The notes under the pieces: model-generated
The model's input: only the letters and a program-made list of their open reading frames with translations
Told to the model about the DNA's origin: nothing
The model's database searches: none
Part shown: positions 1-11,085 of the stretch, piece by piece
How positions within the stretch are numbered: position 1 is the first letter of the stretch
Layout of the letters: the number at the start of each line of letters is the position of its first letter
Position numbers and translations under genes: made by a program
Assembly: GCA_963995505.1 (NCBI GenBank)
Contig: OZ023196.1
Span: 14,133,106 to 14,197,105 of the forward strand
Direction: 5' to 3'
Source of the DNA: Hypericum androsaemum
Taxonomy: Eukaryota > Streptophyta > Magnoliopsida > Malpighiales > Hypericaceae
Length of the DNA: 64,000 nt

Positions 1-1120
1 TTCAGATTTTAATATAATAATTTTATATAGTTCATATAATGATAAATTCGAATAATCAAAATATTCATCTCTAACCATTAGAGTAAGTGATTCGACACCT
101 TTAGCTTGGGGTTGCAATGGGTCTTATGGTTTGATTGCACTTTCAACCACTGTATATATGTATTTCTTACAATATTAACTAAATTCTTAACTTATAAAAA
201 AAATTAGAGTAAGTGATCTTTGGTTATGCATGCCTTGATCTTTAATATTATATTGTTAACTTCCGATTATTCTATCCTTGTTATAATTTATGTATCAAAT
301 GCAAAATTTTAGGCAAAAGAAATTACAAGTAGAATTTGTTATACCTATAAAGTTTGAACTCACATCACTTCAATCTAATTTTTCACCAATCATTTTTACC
401 ACTTGACCAAGTGTTCATTGATAAATCTTAAGACAATCGGTAACTAGGTGTTGTTATTTCTATTGAGTTCAACCATTCATCATTTTTTATGTAAGATTCT
501 CCAACCACTTCATAACTTGTGAGATTTTCTAGCACGTTTGTTTAGGAAAAGTTTGCACTTGACTTTTCTTTTATATAATTTTTTTGGGTGAAATTTTCTT
601 TTATATAATTAAAAAGTTGTTGTACTCACACATGTTACGGAAACTAATACGACCACGTTAGAACTTTCATCCCAACATCCCTTAAGCTTAAGCTTGTTTC
701 ATTCTTTTTCGCAGCATCTTGGAAATTAAATTGTCAGAACATACAACTACAAAGTAAGTAAAGCCGATAATAAGTTACAAGTAACACTAGAAGAGTTTGG
801 GATTTCTACTCTGCCAGCTAATGAGGGATTAAGTAGCCCGTATTTTTTAATTGCACAAAACTAGGTTCTATTAGAGATGGTAATTTGGCCCTTATCCTGA
901 GTGTCTATCCGGATTCAGACTCGTTGACTTTGACTGGATCTAGACCTGCATTCTACCCAAATTTTTATTTTCCAAAAGAATAAGGGTATGGATATAGACC
1001 TATAGGAACCTGCCTAGATCCTATCCGATTTTTAAAAAAAATATTATATTAATATATTAATTAATAAAGTTAGTACCAAATTCTCATCACAACCTAGCCA
1101 ATTTGGGATTTTTTTTAATA
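1..1120. other. AT-rich intergenic sequence
   Basis: I see no gene here. The stretch is AT-rich with scattered stop codons in every frame. Around 880-1030 there is a patch with GGATCTAGACC and CCTATCCG-like words that resembles decayed transposon ends (a similar patch lies near 27580), but no boundary can be set. Confidence 0.6.
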
Positions 1121-1760
1121 GGGTCAAAGACACTTTAGTACTCTGTGTTATTAGAAATAGATATTTTGCACCTCGTATTTAGAAAACTCCCAAAAACAAC
1201 CCTGTGTTTATATCCGGCCATATTTCGGCGACCCGAGAAAAAAAATAATCACCTCCAACCATTAGTTTTCCTACCGATAAATCCAAGCCCAACCCCGGCA
1301 TTCACACAAAAACAAAATAAACATCAATAATTCTAGACGACTTTGAAGAAGTAAAAAGAATCTTTCTACTGAGCTTGGAATAAGCAAACGGCCGTTGGAT
1401 GATTATCTCTACTGAGTTGGTCTTTCCTCCGATTTTGAATGATCGTCTCTACTGAGCTTGTATAAGTAAAGCGTGCCCAATGTCTGCCGTGCCAGCAACA
1501 CATAATGGAAGTTCTATTGAGCTTGGAATAAGCAAACGGTGGTTGGAGGCAATTCAATTTTTGGGTTTTGTGTGAATCCCGCCGGGGTTGGGCTTGGATT
1601 TATCGGTAGGGAAACTCATAGTCTGAGGTGACTCATTTTTTGTCTCCGGTCGTTGGAATATGGCCAGAGATAAACACAGGGTCATTTTTGGGAGTTTTCT
1701 GAATACGGGGTGCAAAGTGTCTATTTCCAATAACACAGGGTACTAAAGTATTTTTAACTC
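1121..1760. mobile_element. Foldback-type DNA element with ~200-bp inverted arms
   Basis: Positions 1121-1320 and 1554-1760 are inverted copies of each other; the arms share words such as ACTTTAGTAC, CTGTGTTATT and GGATTTATCGGTAGG read on opposite strands. Both arms translate to near-identical short peptides in opposite directions, which is a side effect of the inverted repeat and not coding. The loop (about 1321-1553) holds two direct copies of a ~35-bp sequence starting near 1366 and 1512. There is no transposase, so this is a non-autonomous element. The flanks are T/A-rich and give no clear target duplication. A related end sequence may occur near 32733. Confidence 0.75.
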
Positions 1761-1833
1761 TTTATAATAAGAAAATCGTATTCAACCAAGTTGGTACAAA
1801 TACCAAAGTATCAAAGTTACATCTTAATTGGTA

Positions 1834-2443
1834 ATGTTTTAAAAATCACGGTATGACTGGTCGGACCACTACCTGGGATCAAACCCAAAAAGATTTTTGC
1901 CTAAGCCCAGAAAGTGGTTTGATCGGCCAAAATTTGGTCGAACTGGCCGGTTAGGTACTTTCGGGTGACCCATTTTGCTCAAATCAGAAAAAAATAGTAT
2001 TTATTTTTTTCATTTTATCGAATTTAATTTAGAAATAAAATCTGAACTTCCACTCTCGGAGCCTATACATCACTTTTTGGTCACAACAAACTTATATTTT
2101 TAACAATTCTCGATAGTATGTTAATTAAGTTAATGAATTGGAGTAATATGTCGAACAAGAAAATTTGTATAATCATCTTCTTGTACTTCTAAAGTTGTTT
2201 AATTCATGTTTGAAGACTTTGTTTGGATAAATTGTATAATAAAGTTACTAAATATTTGAACTTATTTGGTATGTTATCATTTTTTAATGCCAATCTAAAT
2301 TTATTAAACTTTATTTAATATTATTAATATAAAATAGAAGTCTCAGTCCGACCAGTGATCCGATCGGTCAGACCAGTTAAACTGGGTGAACCAAAAATTT
2401 TAAAAATTTTGGGTCGCTTTCCGGGTCAGTTTTAAAAATATTG
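1834..2443. mobile_element. Non-autonomous DNA transposon with 10-bp target duplication
   Basis: Identical 10-bp copies of TTAATTGGTA flank the element at 1824-1833 and 2444-2453. The ends are imperfectly inverted: the left has TTTTAAAAATCACGG and the right, reversed, has TTTTTAAAACTGACCCGG. Inside both ends are GGTCGGACCA/CCGATCGGTC-rich words. No coding capacity is seen. The 10-bp duplication fits a Mutator-like element best, but the family is inferred only from that length. A second direct repeat (TACCAAAGTATCAAA) lies just outside each boundary. Confidence 0.65.
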
Positions 2444-2453
2444 TTAATTGGTA

Positions 2454-3017
2454 AAAATACCAAAGTATCAAATATTAAGATATTATAACCGGTAAAGAAC
2501 GTGAACACATATTTAACCAAAAGAAACACATGTTACGTAAGTTCCTACTATTGTCCTTGACGCTTTATATATCCGAGAAAAATTAACAAATTGACAAAGG
2601 AGGAATGATGAAAAAGCTTTAACTTATATAATGTCAATTTAAGCTTCTAATACATTCTACCATTCAATTGTTATATTAACTTGAAATTTTCTTGATTTAT
2701 TTATTTTATTTTTTATATTGACTTATTTTAGCGAAAAATAAATTGCATTCACATTTTTCGAGTGCTTCGCTGTTGCGAACAAATATGGCTTAATTTTTGT
2801 AAAATTATCTAATTTTTAAATAATACAGACCTGCGGGTTGCCCTAATCTTGCCTGATATTTTAGGACCCGAATATTACTCGGATCCTCATTTTTAAAGAG
2901 GATAAGAGTAAAAATTTGGTCAACAATTTGGTCGACTTTCAAAAAAGAGAGTAAAAATATGGGTCTCATAGATCCTACACAAATCCTTTCCATTGTCATT
3001 CCTAGGTCCTATATCAA
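2454..3017. other. AT-rich spacer up to the duplication start
   Basis: No gene is visible. Similarity to the second block begins at about 3018, with GGAAGATCATTAGCCTCACC also present at about 42510. Sequence to the left of this point has no counterpart upstream of 42509. Confidence 0.55.
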
Positions 3018-3370
3018 GAAATTGGAAGATCATTAGCCTCACCAAACTATTTGATCAAATTAATCAATTTTAATTTTCTTTTGCGATGATTGTTGCCACC
3101 TTGTTAAGAATTTCAATCATAGGATCATGTTGCTCAAATAATTAGGTGGGTGAATGTTAAGCCCAATGTTGAATTATTGGACGAATCAAAGGCTATTTAA
3201 TTTGGTGACACCGGAGCAGTGAAATCGTTGGATTATTGTGTAGGTCCAGAAATTTTGTTAAGCATAGTAAGATAGATTTGGTACGTGTCGTACAATAGCA
3301 ATGGCAGACATCTTTGATCAATTGGTCAATTTCTAGGGAATTATTTGATTAACGAGTAGAGACTCCATTA

Positions 3371-4565
3371 AATTATCCTCTTGTCCTTGGTGTTTGGTCA
3401 TCCTTTCTCGGGTCCCTACATTTTCAAAAATAATTTACCGTCCCCCGTCTTTGGTTTTAGAAATTCTCGGATCACTGGTACCGGAATATGTCATTTTCTC
3501 CGGCAAACTACCATTTGAAAAGACCAAAATGTCCCTCGCATTTAAAAATCAAAATTAAAAACCCTAATTTTTCTTATTCAACAACTAATCACAGTCAACA
3601 TGCCAACTCAAATTAACCCATAACCTTCATCTTCTTCCTCCAAACTCCACCCAAAACATAAACCCATAACTAGCTCCGACCTTTTCTCTTCTCTTCCGCC
3701 GACCTCCAGAAAACTCACGGACCTTTCTCACCAGAAAACCCACGGACCTTTCTCTCGCGAGCTGGCATCGGCGTCTCTAAGTCCAGGCTCACACTCGAAG
3801 TCCTCATCGGAAAATTGCACAAAATCAAAAACCCATATAGGCAATGAAGAGAAAATTCACAGGCAAACTCGAATCAAGCAGCAAAGTTCAAGGGTTTGTG
3901 CTAAAAAAATGTCAAAAATTAGGGAAAGTGGATGACCGAGATAAGGTAGAAGAAACAGATGGGGTTTCTTGTTAAGACAGAGATCTAAGGTGAGAAATTG
4001 AACTTACTTAGATTGGTTTTTGCATATGGAAGCTAAATGGGATGCATTTTGGGAGCTAAAATAATGGTCTCTTTTTTCGTTGCTTTTGGGATTTTTTGGG
4101 AGGAAGATTGTTTCTGTTGGAAAAAATGAAGTAAGAGGACGACTAGCTTTTTGGGACAAGGCTTATTTTTTGGGAGGGAATAGCTAGAGGAGGAGGACGA
4201 CAACTTCGCTGGAAATGTTAGGGACGATTAGTTGTTGAAGAACATATTCAAAGTTAAGGTTTTCTAAATTTTGATTCTCTCTAATTAGTTTTGATTCTTA
4301 AAAAGATTTGGATTTGAGTTTCAGTTTTAGTTGAATGCTGAAGGTTAGAGGAAGAAGATGAAGTGGAGAATGAAGAGATTTTTTTTATTTTTAAGTGGGA
4401 AGAGCATTTTAGTCTTTTTAAGTATAGATTCTCCAGAAAAATGGCATATTCCGGTACGGATCCAAGAGTTTCTAAAACCAATGACATGGGACGGTAAAAT
4501 CATTTTCGAAAATACAAGAATCCGAGGGAGAGAATAACCAAACACCAGGGACAAAGGGGTAATTT
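3371..4565. mobile_element. Long-TIR non-autonomous DNA transposon (block A only)
   Basis: About 170 bp at each end are inverted copies: the left arm (about 3371-3540) contains TTGGTGTTTGG, TTACCGTCCC and TGGTTTTAGAAA, and the reversed right arm (about 4400-4565) contains CTGGTGTTTGG, TTACCGTCCC and TGGTTTTAGAAA. Block B lacks the insert at the matching place (near 42885), where the flanks run together in an AT-rich stretch, so the exact target duplication is unclear. The interior has no transposase; it contains CT-rich sequence that looks like a captured 5' UTR or promoter piece. Long arms suggest a Mutator-like element; this is an inference. Confidence 0.7.
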
Positions 4566-4847
4566 TTTCTTTAATATTTTCAAAGCGATCGCTACCCAAA
4601 TTTATTGAATCGGCTAATTTAAGTTGAGTAGAACAAAATTTTAACTGGTGATAAAACTCTCTCATCGTGTATTAATACTGTTGTATTTTCAAGTAATCAA
4701 ACTCCATCACTTTATTAGTGGGTCTCGTTTAGATTTCTGTTACTTTTAGTTGCCGTCTAATAAGATTAGCTTTCGTCAATGTGTCTTTCCAAGTCTAATG
4801 AGCTTCTGATTCGCCTCTAATTGCGGCATCCGCTTTGCTGGTAGTAC

Positions 4848-5430
4848 TAGGGGTGAACAAATAATCTGAACCGGACTGATCCGGACCAAATTATAAGAAC
4901 CGAAAATTATTTTAAGAAAAAAATGAGATCTGAACCAGAACATTTGCTTATTAGTTTTGGAACAGAACTAAACCAATTTTTTTGGTCTGGTCTGGTCCGG
5001 TTCAGATCCAAAAGATCCACAATTTGATAAAAAAAAATAAAAAAATAGATAATTATAAACTTGAGGAGGGTGATGAGAGACTACAAAAAGCTTGAAGCTA
5101 GAGATGTAAAATAACGATAGATGGTAAAGATATCAAGAGAAGAGATGTCAATCAAGATTTGATATTTAGAGTTGTCCTAAATGGATGTTGAGAATTATAA
5201 ATTGGTTGTTAGTGCATACATAAGCTTCTTTTTATCTTATATAGAGAAATTATGGTTTGGTCCGATTCTCCATGATTCTTTTCAAATAGATCCGAACTAG
5301 ATCCAAGAACCATTTTTTGAACAAACGAAGAACTGATCTGGACCAAATTATTTTGGATCTAGTTCTGGATCAGATTTTTTGGTTTGGATCGGATCGGTTG
5401 TATGGTTCTTAGTTTTTTTCCTCACCCCTA
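4848..5430. mobile_element. hAT-type MITE (block A only)
   Basis: The 583-bp element has perfect terminal inverted repeats TAGGGGTGA/TCACCCCTA, a hAT-type end. It is flanked by GGTAGTAC (4840-4847) and AGTAGTAC (5431-5438), an 8-bp duplication with one mismatch, the length expected for hAT. Block B keeps the empty site as a single GGTAGTACTGAGC near 43158. Subterminal regions are rich in GATCCGG/CCGGACC words in both orientations. It encodes nothing. Confidence 0.88.
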
Positions 5431-5856
5431 AGTAGTACTGAGCTTTCGAGGGTAAATTAATGGAAAAACTTTAGTTTATACTTTTTCAGGTGTCGGTGGA
5501 TAAAATTGAGTATTTTTTTTGTAAGTATAAAATTGAATAGAACAGGTACTTTATGTAATTAGTTGCTTGCATAGGTCAAACTGACATATTTAATCGTATT
5601 TGTTTATTAAGCAAATTCGATCCAAAATAATGTCGTATCGACAGAAATTTTTTGAAAAAAGAAATCAAAAGCTAAAAAAGTCAAACGACGTTGATTTTTC
5701 ATTCTTTATTCTTTAATTTTTTGATTGACGAATATATTTTTGGATATGGGTTGCTCAGTAAATGAACATGTCCGCAGATTTCGTTCATACAGACGTTTTA
5801 TTAATTAGTCGAGTTATAAGTTTTTTCTTATAATACTAACACTTAATACTAAAGGT

Positions 5857-6336
5857 TGTTGGGAAAAAACCCACTTTCCCGTGGACCCAAACAACGCAAC
5901 GAACAACACCGGAGCAAGATCTACGAACACAACGAGGAGATCGACCACAACTACGGATAAAGAAGACCCACGCACAAACAAGAACAACAGATTTGGTAAC
6001 CCGGTTCGATCTTGAACGATCTACGTCCGGGGGCGTACCAAGCCAGGAGAGATTTCACTAATACACTCGATGTACACTTTGGAGCTACGCAGGCTCAACA
6101 ATGGTAGTTTCTCTCTCTATTCTTCTCTCTCTCTCTCTCTAGAAACGTCTCTCTGTCTCTGCCAGGAAGAAGAAGACTACAGTGACGGAGAAGTGGGTAT
6201 TTATAGTGCCCACAACCTAGGGACTATTTGGTGTCGGCAGGGGCAAAATCGTCCACCAACAATTCACATTCCTGGCTCGGTTGAACAGTGCCGAGTCAAC
6301 ATATAAACAGTAACTCCGAAGTCTCCATATCCAACA
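5857..6336 (-). mobile_element. Solo LTR, family 1, copy 1 (block A only)
   Basis: A 480-bp sequence beginning TGTTGGG and ending CCAACA, flanked by AAGGT (5852-5856) and AAGAT (6337-6341), a 5-bp duplication with one mismatch. It is clearly the same family as 13873-14302 from the outer end through the CT-rich tract. Read on the minus strand it has a TATA box (CACTATAAATACCC) followed by a GA-rich leader, so the LTR points left. No internal retrotransposon sequence is attached. Block B has the unoccupied site near 44035. Confidence 0.87.
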
Positions 6337-6706
6337 AAGATAACCATGGGCCTATGCAACTTTATCAACGGATGCCTGATACGGATGGTTGAAACTTGAA
6401 ACCACTTAATACTAAATCCCTGCATTAATATATCGAATCCAACAATAAACGACTGTGATAAACTAGCGACCAACAACCTAAGCGCGTTATTTTAGCAGTA
6501 CTATACTTGTAAATGCATTAATGTTAAATTTTTGTTGTGAAAACTTTAGCACCTTTCAAAAATCTTAATAAGCTCCAATCTCGATTAATCGTTATAATGA
6601 ATTTGAATACCAAATAGTATAAACCAAAAAACTAGCGCTAGGACATATTCTACTGGAGATTTCGAGGGCATCATGAAGTCTGGGTAGTTGGTAAGTAAAT
6701 TGACCG

Positions 6707-8427
6707 TGTTATGAATTTAGCAACTAGAGAACAAGACCGTACAAAGAATACGGAACAAGAGAATTACGTGGTTCGGCCTAATGCCTACGTCCACGGAGAG
6801 AGAAGAGAACTTTTATTGATGAGTTTCTGAGCCACAAAGTCATACAAAAAACCTAGGGTAACATGTCTTTATATAGAGACAAACCCTTGGTGTACAATTA
6901 ACCTATCTAGGTCAGATTAGGAGTCCAAAACCTAGTCAGAATAGGAATTGGAATAGGAATAAGTCTTTCCTATTTCTCGCCATCCCAACAATCTCCACCT
7001 TGGCGAGAAATCATCTCGTGGAAGAACCATGAAGCTCCACCCGAACTTCAACAAACTCCACCTTGACAAAACACCGCCCCATGAAGAACCATGAGATCTT
7101 GCAAAACTAATCTGACTCCACCGACTCCATCTCAGACCATAGATAACTGCATCAATAAGACCATCTCAACTTTCTCTTTACCTTTTGTTCAATCAAGTAG
7201 AACCCTCGACATGCCACGAACTCTACCGTTCGGCCTTGAGTGAGATACCCGATTCGCCCGTGGTGCTACCAACAGTTTTGCATTCCCCATGCAAAACCTA
7301 CCCAACACCTTTGATGTGCACGTCCCTTTAGACAACCATAGCAGGGCCCAACTAACAATGCTTCTCTGAGACAACCATGGTTCCTTGCCAACCATGCCTC
7401 CACGAAACAACCATAGCTTGCTATCCATGTCTTCGCGAATCCCAACTACACTCAAACCATCCATGTCAAGCCTTTGCTCCCTCATACGAACCAACCTCAT
7501 ATGACCTGAGCTTTTTCCCACTTCATCAGACCCATTGATGTGACTCCACCTACAATAATGTTCCTCACTAACCTGTAAGTATTTCCTTTCACCCTTCATC
7601 CCTACCATCGCATCCTTCTCCACCTTCATTAGCATACCTTTATAACTATCATTGTTATAATTCAAGGTCCCTAACAAAAAGAGATTACCAGGATACATTG
7701 GACTTGATGAGACAGAAAGCCAGTCACCATCCGACCCGTCTGAATATGTGGCCATGGTTGTGGATGTAGATCCCTCCTCGTTGTCTTGATCCTCAGTTCG
7801 TCCTGGATAGTCCCCTTCATGCGCCCTTCTCAGCACTTGAAGCCACTTCCATTGAACTTCTTTGACTCCGACTTGGATCCTCTTCAACAACTCAGCTTGT
7901 GGCTCCTCATCATCCGCCAAGCACAAGCGAATCTTCGCTACTGCCTTGGCCTCCAACTCTTCCCACTCTTGCTCCTCCATCTTCTCGGACTTCTTCTCCA
8001 AGAGCGCGATAACCATCCTTTGCTGCACGAGGAGATCCCTGACACGCCTTTGCCATAACCCAAAATTCAATGAACCATCAAACTTCACAAGAGCAAATTT
8101 TGCGCTGTCCGTCATCCTCCAACCCAAGCTCTTGATACCACTTGTTATGAATTTAGCAACTAGAGAACAAGGCCGCATAAAGAACACAGAACAAGAGAAT
8201 TGCGTAATTTGACCTAATGCCTACGTCCACAGAGAGAGAGGAGAACTTTTATTGATGAGTTTCCGAGCCACAAAGCCATACAAAAAACCTAGAGTAACAT
8301 GTCTTTATATAGAGACAAACCCTTGGTATACAAGTAACCTATCTAGGTCAGATTAGGAGTCCAAAACCTAGTCAGAATAGGAATAGGAATAGGAAATAAG
8401 TCTTTCCTATTTCTCGCCATCCCAACA
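6707..8427 (-). mobile_element. Gag-only copia-type LTR retrotransposon (block A only)
   Basis: Two LTRs, 6707-6990 and 8143-8427, enclose a 1.15-kb interior. Both have TG...CA ends; about 20 differences separate them by eye, so the insertion is not recent. Flanks are GACCG (6702-6706) and GACCA (8428-8432), a 5-bp duplication with one mismatch. On the minus strand a primer-binding site TGGTATCAAGAGC follows the 5' LTR (a one-base variant of the initiator-Met tRNA complement) and a polypurine tract AAGGTGGAGAT precedes the 3' LTR. A TATA box (TATATAAAG, minus) sits in the LTRs. Only a gag-like frame is present; protease, integrase and reverse transcriptase are missing, so it is non-autonomous. 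Confidence 0.93.
7189..8115 (-). CDS. Copia gag-like protein of the non-autonomous element
   Basis: About 308 residues from the Met at 8115, the first one inside the retroelement interior; the frame is open further back into the LTR, but that start would come before the primer-binding site. The N-terminus reads KFDGSLNFGLWQRRVRDLL and continues with WEELEAKAVAKIRLCLADD, the pattern of the copia/UBN2 gag domain (F.G.NF..W...M...L). In full-length relatives gag assembles the virus-like particle that packages the RNA. No CCHC zinc knuckle and no polymerase region follow; the second half is low-complexity and not recognisable. The frame may survive because gag is used in cis or simply because decay is incomplete. 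It is a transposon gene, not a host gene. Confidence 0.7.
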   Translation of the reverse strand: MTDSAKFALVKFDGSLNFGLWQRRVRDLLVQQRMVIALLEKKSEKMEEQEWEELEAKAVAKIRLCLADDEEPQAELLKRIQVGVKEVQWKWLQVLRRAHEGDYPGRTEDQDNEEGSTSTTMATYSDGSDGDWLSVSSSPMYPGNLFLLGTLNYNNDSYKGMLMKVEKDAMVGMKGERKYLQVSEEHYCRWSHINGSDEVGKSSGHMRLVRMREQRLDMDGLSVVGIREDMDSKLWLFRGGMVGKEPWLSQRSIVSWALLWLSKGTCTSKVLGRFCMGNAKLLVAPRANRVSHSRPNGRVRGMSRVLLD

Positions 8428-8473
8428 GACCACCTATCTGAAAGAAGAAATGGTGGATCTCCTTAATGCCATT

Positions 8474-11065
8474 TTTTTTTGTGAGAACGAACCTTTATTA
8501 ATAAGAAAAGAAAAGACCACAGAACGGGGAGAGCAATGGGAGAAAAAGAAGATGAAAACGAATGAAAATAAAAGCCAAGGCCTAAACATGTAACCATATT
8601 GGCAAACCTGTTGCCATATCTAGTGACTCACCAAGGCAAACCCACAAGACGGGTAGACCAGGGTGAGAAAATCGGCAGCGGCACATCAAAAGTCCACCTC
8701 ATACTCCAGCCAACGTAGGATCCTTACCGGTATAGGTAGTCCCAGTCTTCTTCCTCGCTTGAAAGCGAGTGTTTTTGGCAGGTGGTAGATCAAAATCCTC
8801 CAAGTCCAACTGCGAATCCACTTCGTCCGCCCAATTGTTCTTCATCTTCTTCGTAATCGAACCCATGAACTTCAATGAGTCCGGAAGATCATCGTTGTCA
8901 GAAAAAGCAACGACCCCATTGCCCTCGTGACCCGGGATAGGCATGGGATCTATAGCAGGTGAAACAGAGTCGCGGCCCAAAATAGATGGGGACGGTCCCT
9001 GTATTATTGAGATTCCATTGCCAAGGAAACCCAGCTTTAAACCCTTATGCTTGGAGCCCTTAGAACCAAATGAGCCAGTAGGTAAACCCCCGCCCGCGGC
9101 AACATATGCCGCCTTCCTAGCCTCAGCCTTTGCCAAATCCTCAGGAGACAGTGATACCAATATCTCAGCCAAGGAAGGGCCATTCTTGCGCCCCTTTTTC
9201 TTGCCTGAAGCTAACCTAGTCTTAGAACCCGATGAGTCAATCACCTGTGAAGCCGGCGTCAACGGCTCTATTATAATTGGGCTTAAAAATACCTGACCTG
9301 TATTTCGAGAGGGCAAAACCTCCTCAATCATTACACCACAATCCCCCTCAATGTTATTTGTACTTGGCACTAGAGACTGCTCAAGAACTTCATCAAGCAC
9401 CAGCAACTGGACCAAATCAATCGAATCCACAATCTGACCTGTGCTTAATGGAGAACATTTGTCACCGGGCAGAATTTCACCTTCTTCCCTTGCTTCTTCA
9501 CAAGGAACATCGACAGCGTTAGCCGTTGTAGCAATAGCTCCCTCAAGCTGAGCGTCATGCGATACAGCCACCTCCAAGCCCTTCTCCAAAATTGCAATAT
9601 CATGATTGCATCCCAAAATCTCGACATTCCTAACTTGCGAGTCAATAATCAAGTCCTTCTCTGCAACATATGTACCATGCACAAAAAAGACATTAGGGAT
9701 ATGAAGTGCCACCGAATCGCCATCCTCTTGATCCTCCTCTTCGCGTACTACCTGTTTCACAAAGTTTTCCAATACAGTAATAAGGGCAAGAGATGAGCAC
9801 TCTTCAACTTCAATACTGGTTGGAGAACTAGGGGAGCACTCATTCTTTTGTTGCCACACCTGCTTCCCTACAGACCTCTTGGGACCCTGATCCTGCATCA
9901 CCTGCTTCTCCCTAGCAATTTCGTGTCTATTGCTTTCAGCTTCAACCCGTGGGTGCAGTTTACGGCAAGAGTCTAAATCATGACCAATGATTTTGCAATG
10001 CTCGCAAAAAGGAGGCAAATTCTCGTACACCACATCAACTAAGACCGTGCCCTCCTCAAGCTTCAATACAACTTCTTTCCGACGAGGCTTGGACATGTCT
10101 AGTTCTACCAAAACCCGTACCAAGGCACCATTAAACCTATTTAATGCAGTCAAGTATGATCGAATGGGGTTACCAATGGCCGCAGCTAGTCCAAATATGA
10201 TATCATTGGCGACATGTTCTATGCTCAACCCCTCTAATGTAATCCATACCTTCGTAAAAGAAGAGGAAACCTTCGTGGGCTTAAAATAGGGTACCCATGG
10301 CTGCAAGTAGAGACATCCCTGAGGAAGTCTCCATTCTGAAGAGCTCCAAACTACGTCCTTATCGTGCTCATTCACAAACTGAAAACCAAAGTACCCCAGG
10401 CCAAGAGGAAGCAACTTCCACAATTGCACAGACCAAACTTTGGAGATAGCAGCTTTCAAGTCAAATGTCGAGTAAGGTTTGGAGCCTCTCGGCATCACTA
10501 ACCTTCCAATCAAAGTGCGCTTCCCAAAGTTTGCACAAACTGATGATCTCTCTGCATCCAATTCAATGACCATACGCTCACCATCGAGGACTGGCTTAAT
10601 ATACGTACCTTCTTGGACCCGGTCAGATCGCGGGCGGAGCGAGGCCACGTAGGATATCTTCTCCATGGCGTTCTCTGCTGGAGCCATAGGAGTCGGTGTC
10701 GCAGTAGTCTCCGCAACCCCATCATTGCTCGCCTGTATATCTTCAGGTGTTGGCCTCGCACCCTTCGCAGCCTGCCCCACACCCTCTGTCAGCCCAAGAG
10801 CCAGCGCCTGTGAAGGGTTACTGACTATTGGGGCAAGAGAGGTGTAGAACTGGTGAAGGAGAGGAAGGATGTCGGATTAAAGCGCCGTGAGAACTTTCGG
10901 ATATAGCCCTAGCGAAGGGCAGGGATTAGGCGGCAGCGGTGGTTGAAAACCTTCATCTGAGGGCCTCAATGGGGCCGTAGGAGACATTGGAACAGCAGCG
11001 ACGGTGGTAGAACTCGAAGCCCTAGCCGAGGGAAGCCAGGGGGACCACCTAGGCCGTCGACCCAA
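8474..11065 (-). mobile_element. ORF1-only L1-type LINE with perfect 20-bp target duplication
   Basis: The 20-bp sequence at 8454-8473 is repeated exactly at 11066-11085 (starting TGGATCTCC). The element lies between, on the minus strand, with its poly(A) tail as the T run near 8474 and its 5' end at 11065. It has a GC-rich leader (10781-11065), one intact ORF1 (8699-10780) and a 225-bp 3' UTR ending in AATAAAGG and poly(A). There is no ORF2: endonuclease and reverse transcriptase are absent although the 5' leader and 3' tail are both present. The perfect target duplication and intact frame suggest a young insertion. It must have been mobilised by another element's machinery. Confidence 0.9.
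8699..10780 (-). CDS. LINE ORF1 protein with DUF4283 and CCHC zinc knuckle
   Basis: A 693-residue uninterrupted frame. Residues ~80-240 look like DUF4283, the RNA-binding-type domain at the start of plant L1 ORF1 proteins (words such as GRLVMPRGS, KVWSVQLWKLLPLG and VWITLEGLS). It is followed by a zf-CCHC_4 knuckle, C259-x2-C262-x4-H267-x4-C272, inside FCEHCKIIGHDLDSC. The remaining 420 residues are acidic, low-complexity and rich in Ser/Pro/Gly, usual for ORF1 tails. In L1 elements ORF1 binds the element RNA and is needed for transposition. The start is the first Met after the GC-rich leader. It is a transposon protein; DUF4283 also occurs in host-annotated zinc knuckle genes, but the target duplication around the unit settles its origin. 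Confidence 0.85.
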   Translation of the reverse strand: MGQAAKGARPTPEDIQASNDGVAETTATPTPMAPAENAMEKISYVASLRPRSDRVQEGTYIKPVLDGERMVIELDAERSSVCANFGKRTLIGRLVMPRGSKPYSTFDLKAAISKVWSVQLWKLLPLGLGYFGFQFVNEHDKDVVWSSSEWRLPQGCLYLQPWVPYFKPTKVSSSFTKVWITLEGLSIEHVANDIIFGLAAAIGNPIRSYLTALNRFNGALVRVLVELDMSKPRRKEVVLKLEEGTVLVDVVYENLPPFCEHCKIIGHDLDSCRKLHPRVEAESNRHEIAREKQVMQDQGPKRSVGKQVWQQKNECSPSSPTSIEVEECSSLALITVLENFVKQVVREEEDQEDGDSVALHIPNVFFVHGTYVAEKDLIIDSQVRNVEILGCNHDIAILEKGLEVAVSHDAQLEGAIATTANAVDVPCEEAREEGEILPGDKCSPLSTGQIVDSIDLVQLLVLDEVLEQSLVPSTNNIEGDCGVMIEEVLPSRNTGQVFLSPIIIEPLTPASQVIDSSGSKTRLASGKKKGRKNGPSLAEILVSLSPEDLAKAEARKAAYVAAGGGLPTGSFGSKGSKHKGLKLGFLGNGISIIQGPSPSILGRDSVSPAIDPMPIPGHEGNGVVAFSDNDDLPDSLKFMGSITKKMKNNWADEVDSQLDLEDFDLPPAKNTRFQARKKTGTTYTGKDPTLAGV

Positions 11066-11085
11066 TGGATCTCCTTAATGCCATT

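Noticed and set aside
7786..8212. Plus-strand open frames of 90 and 116 codons
   Set aside because: They are the antisense of the copia gag frame and have no domain of their own.
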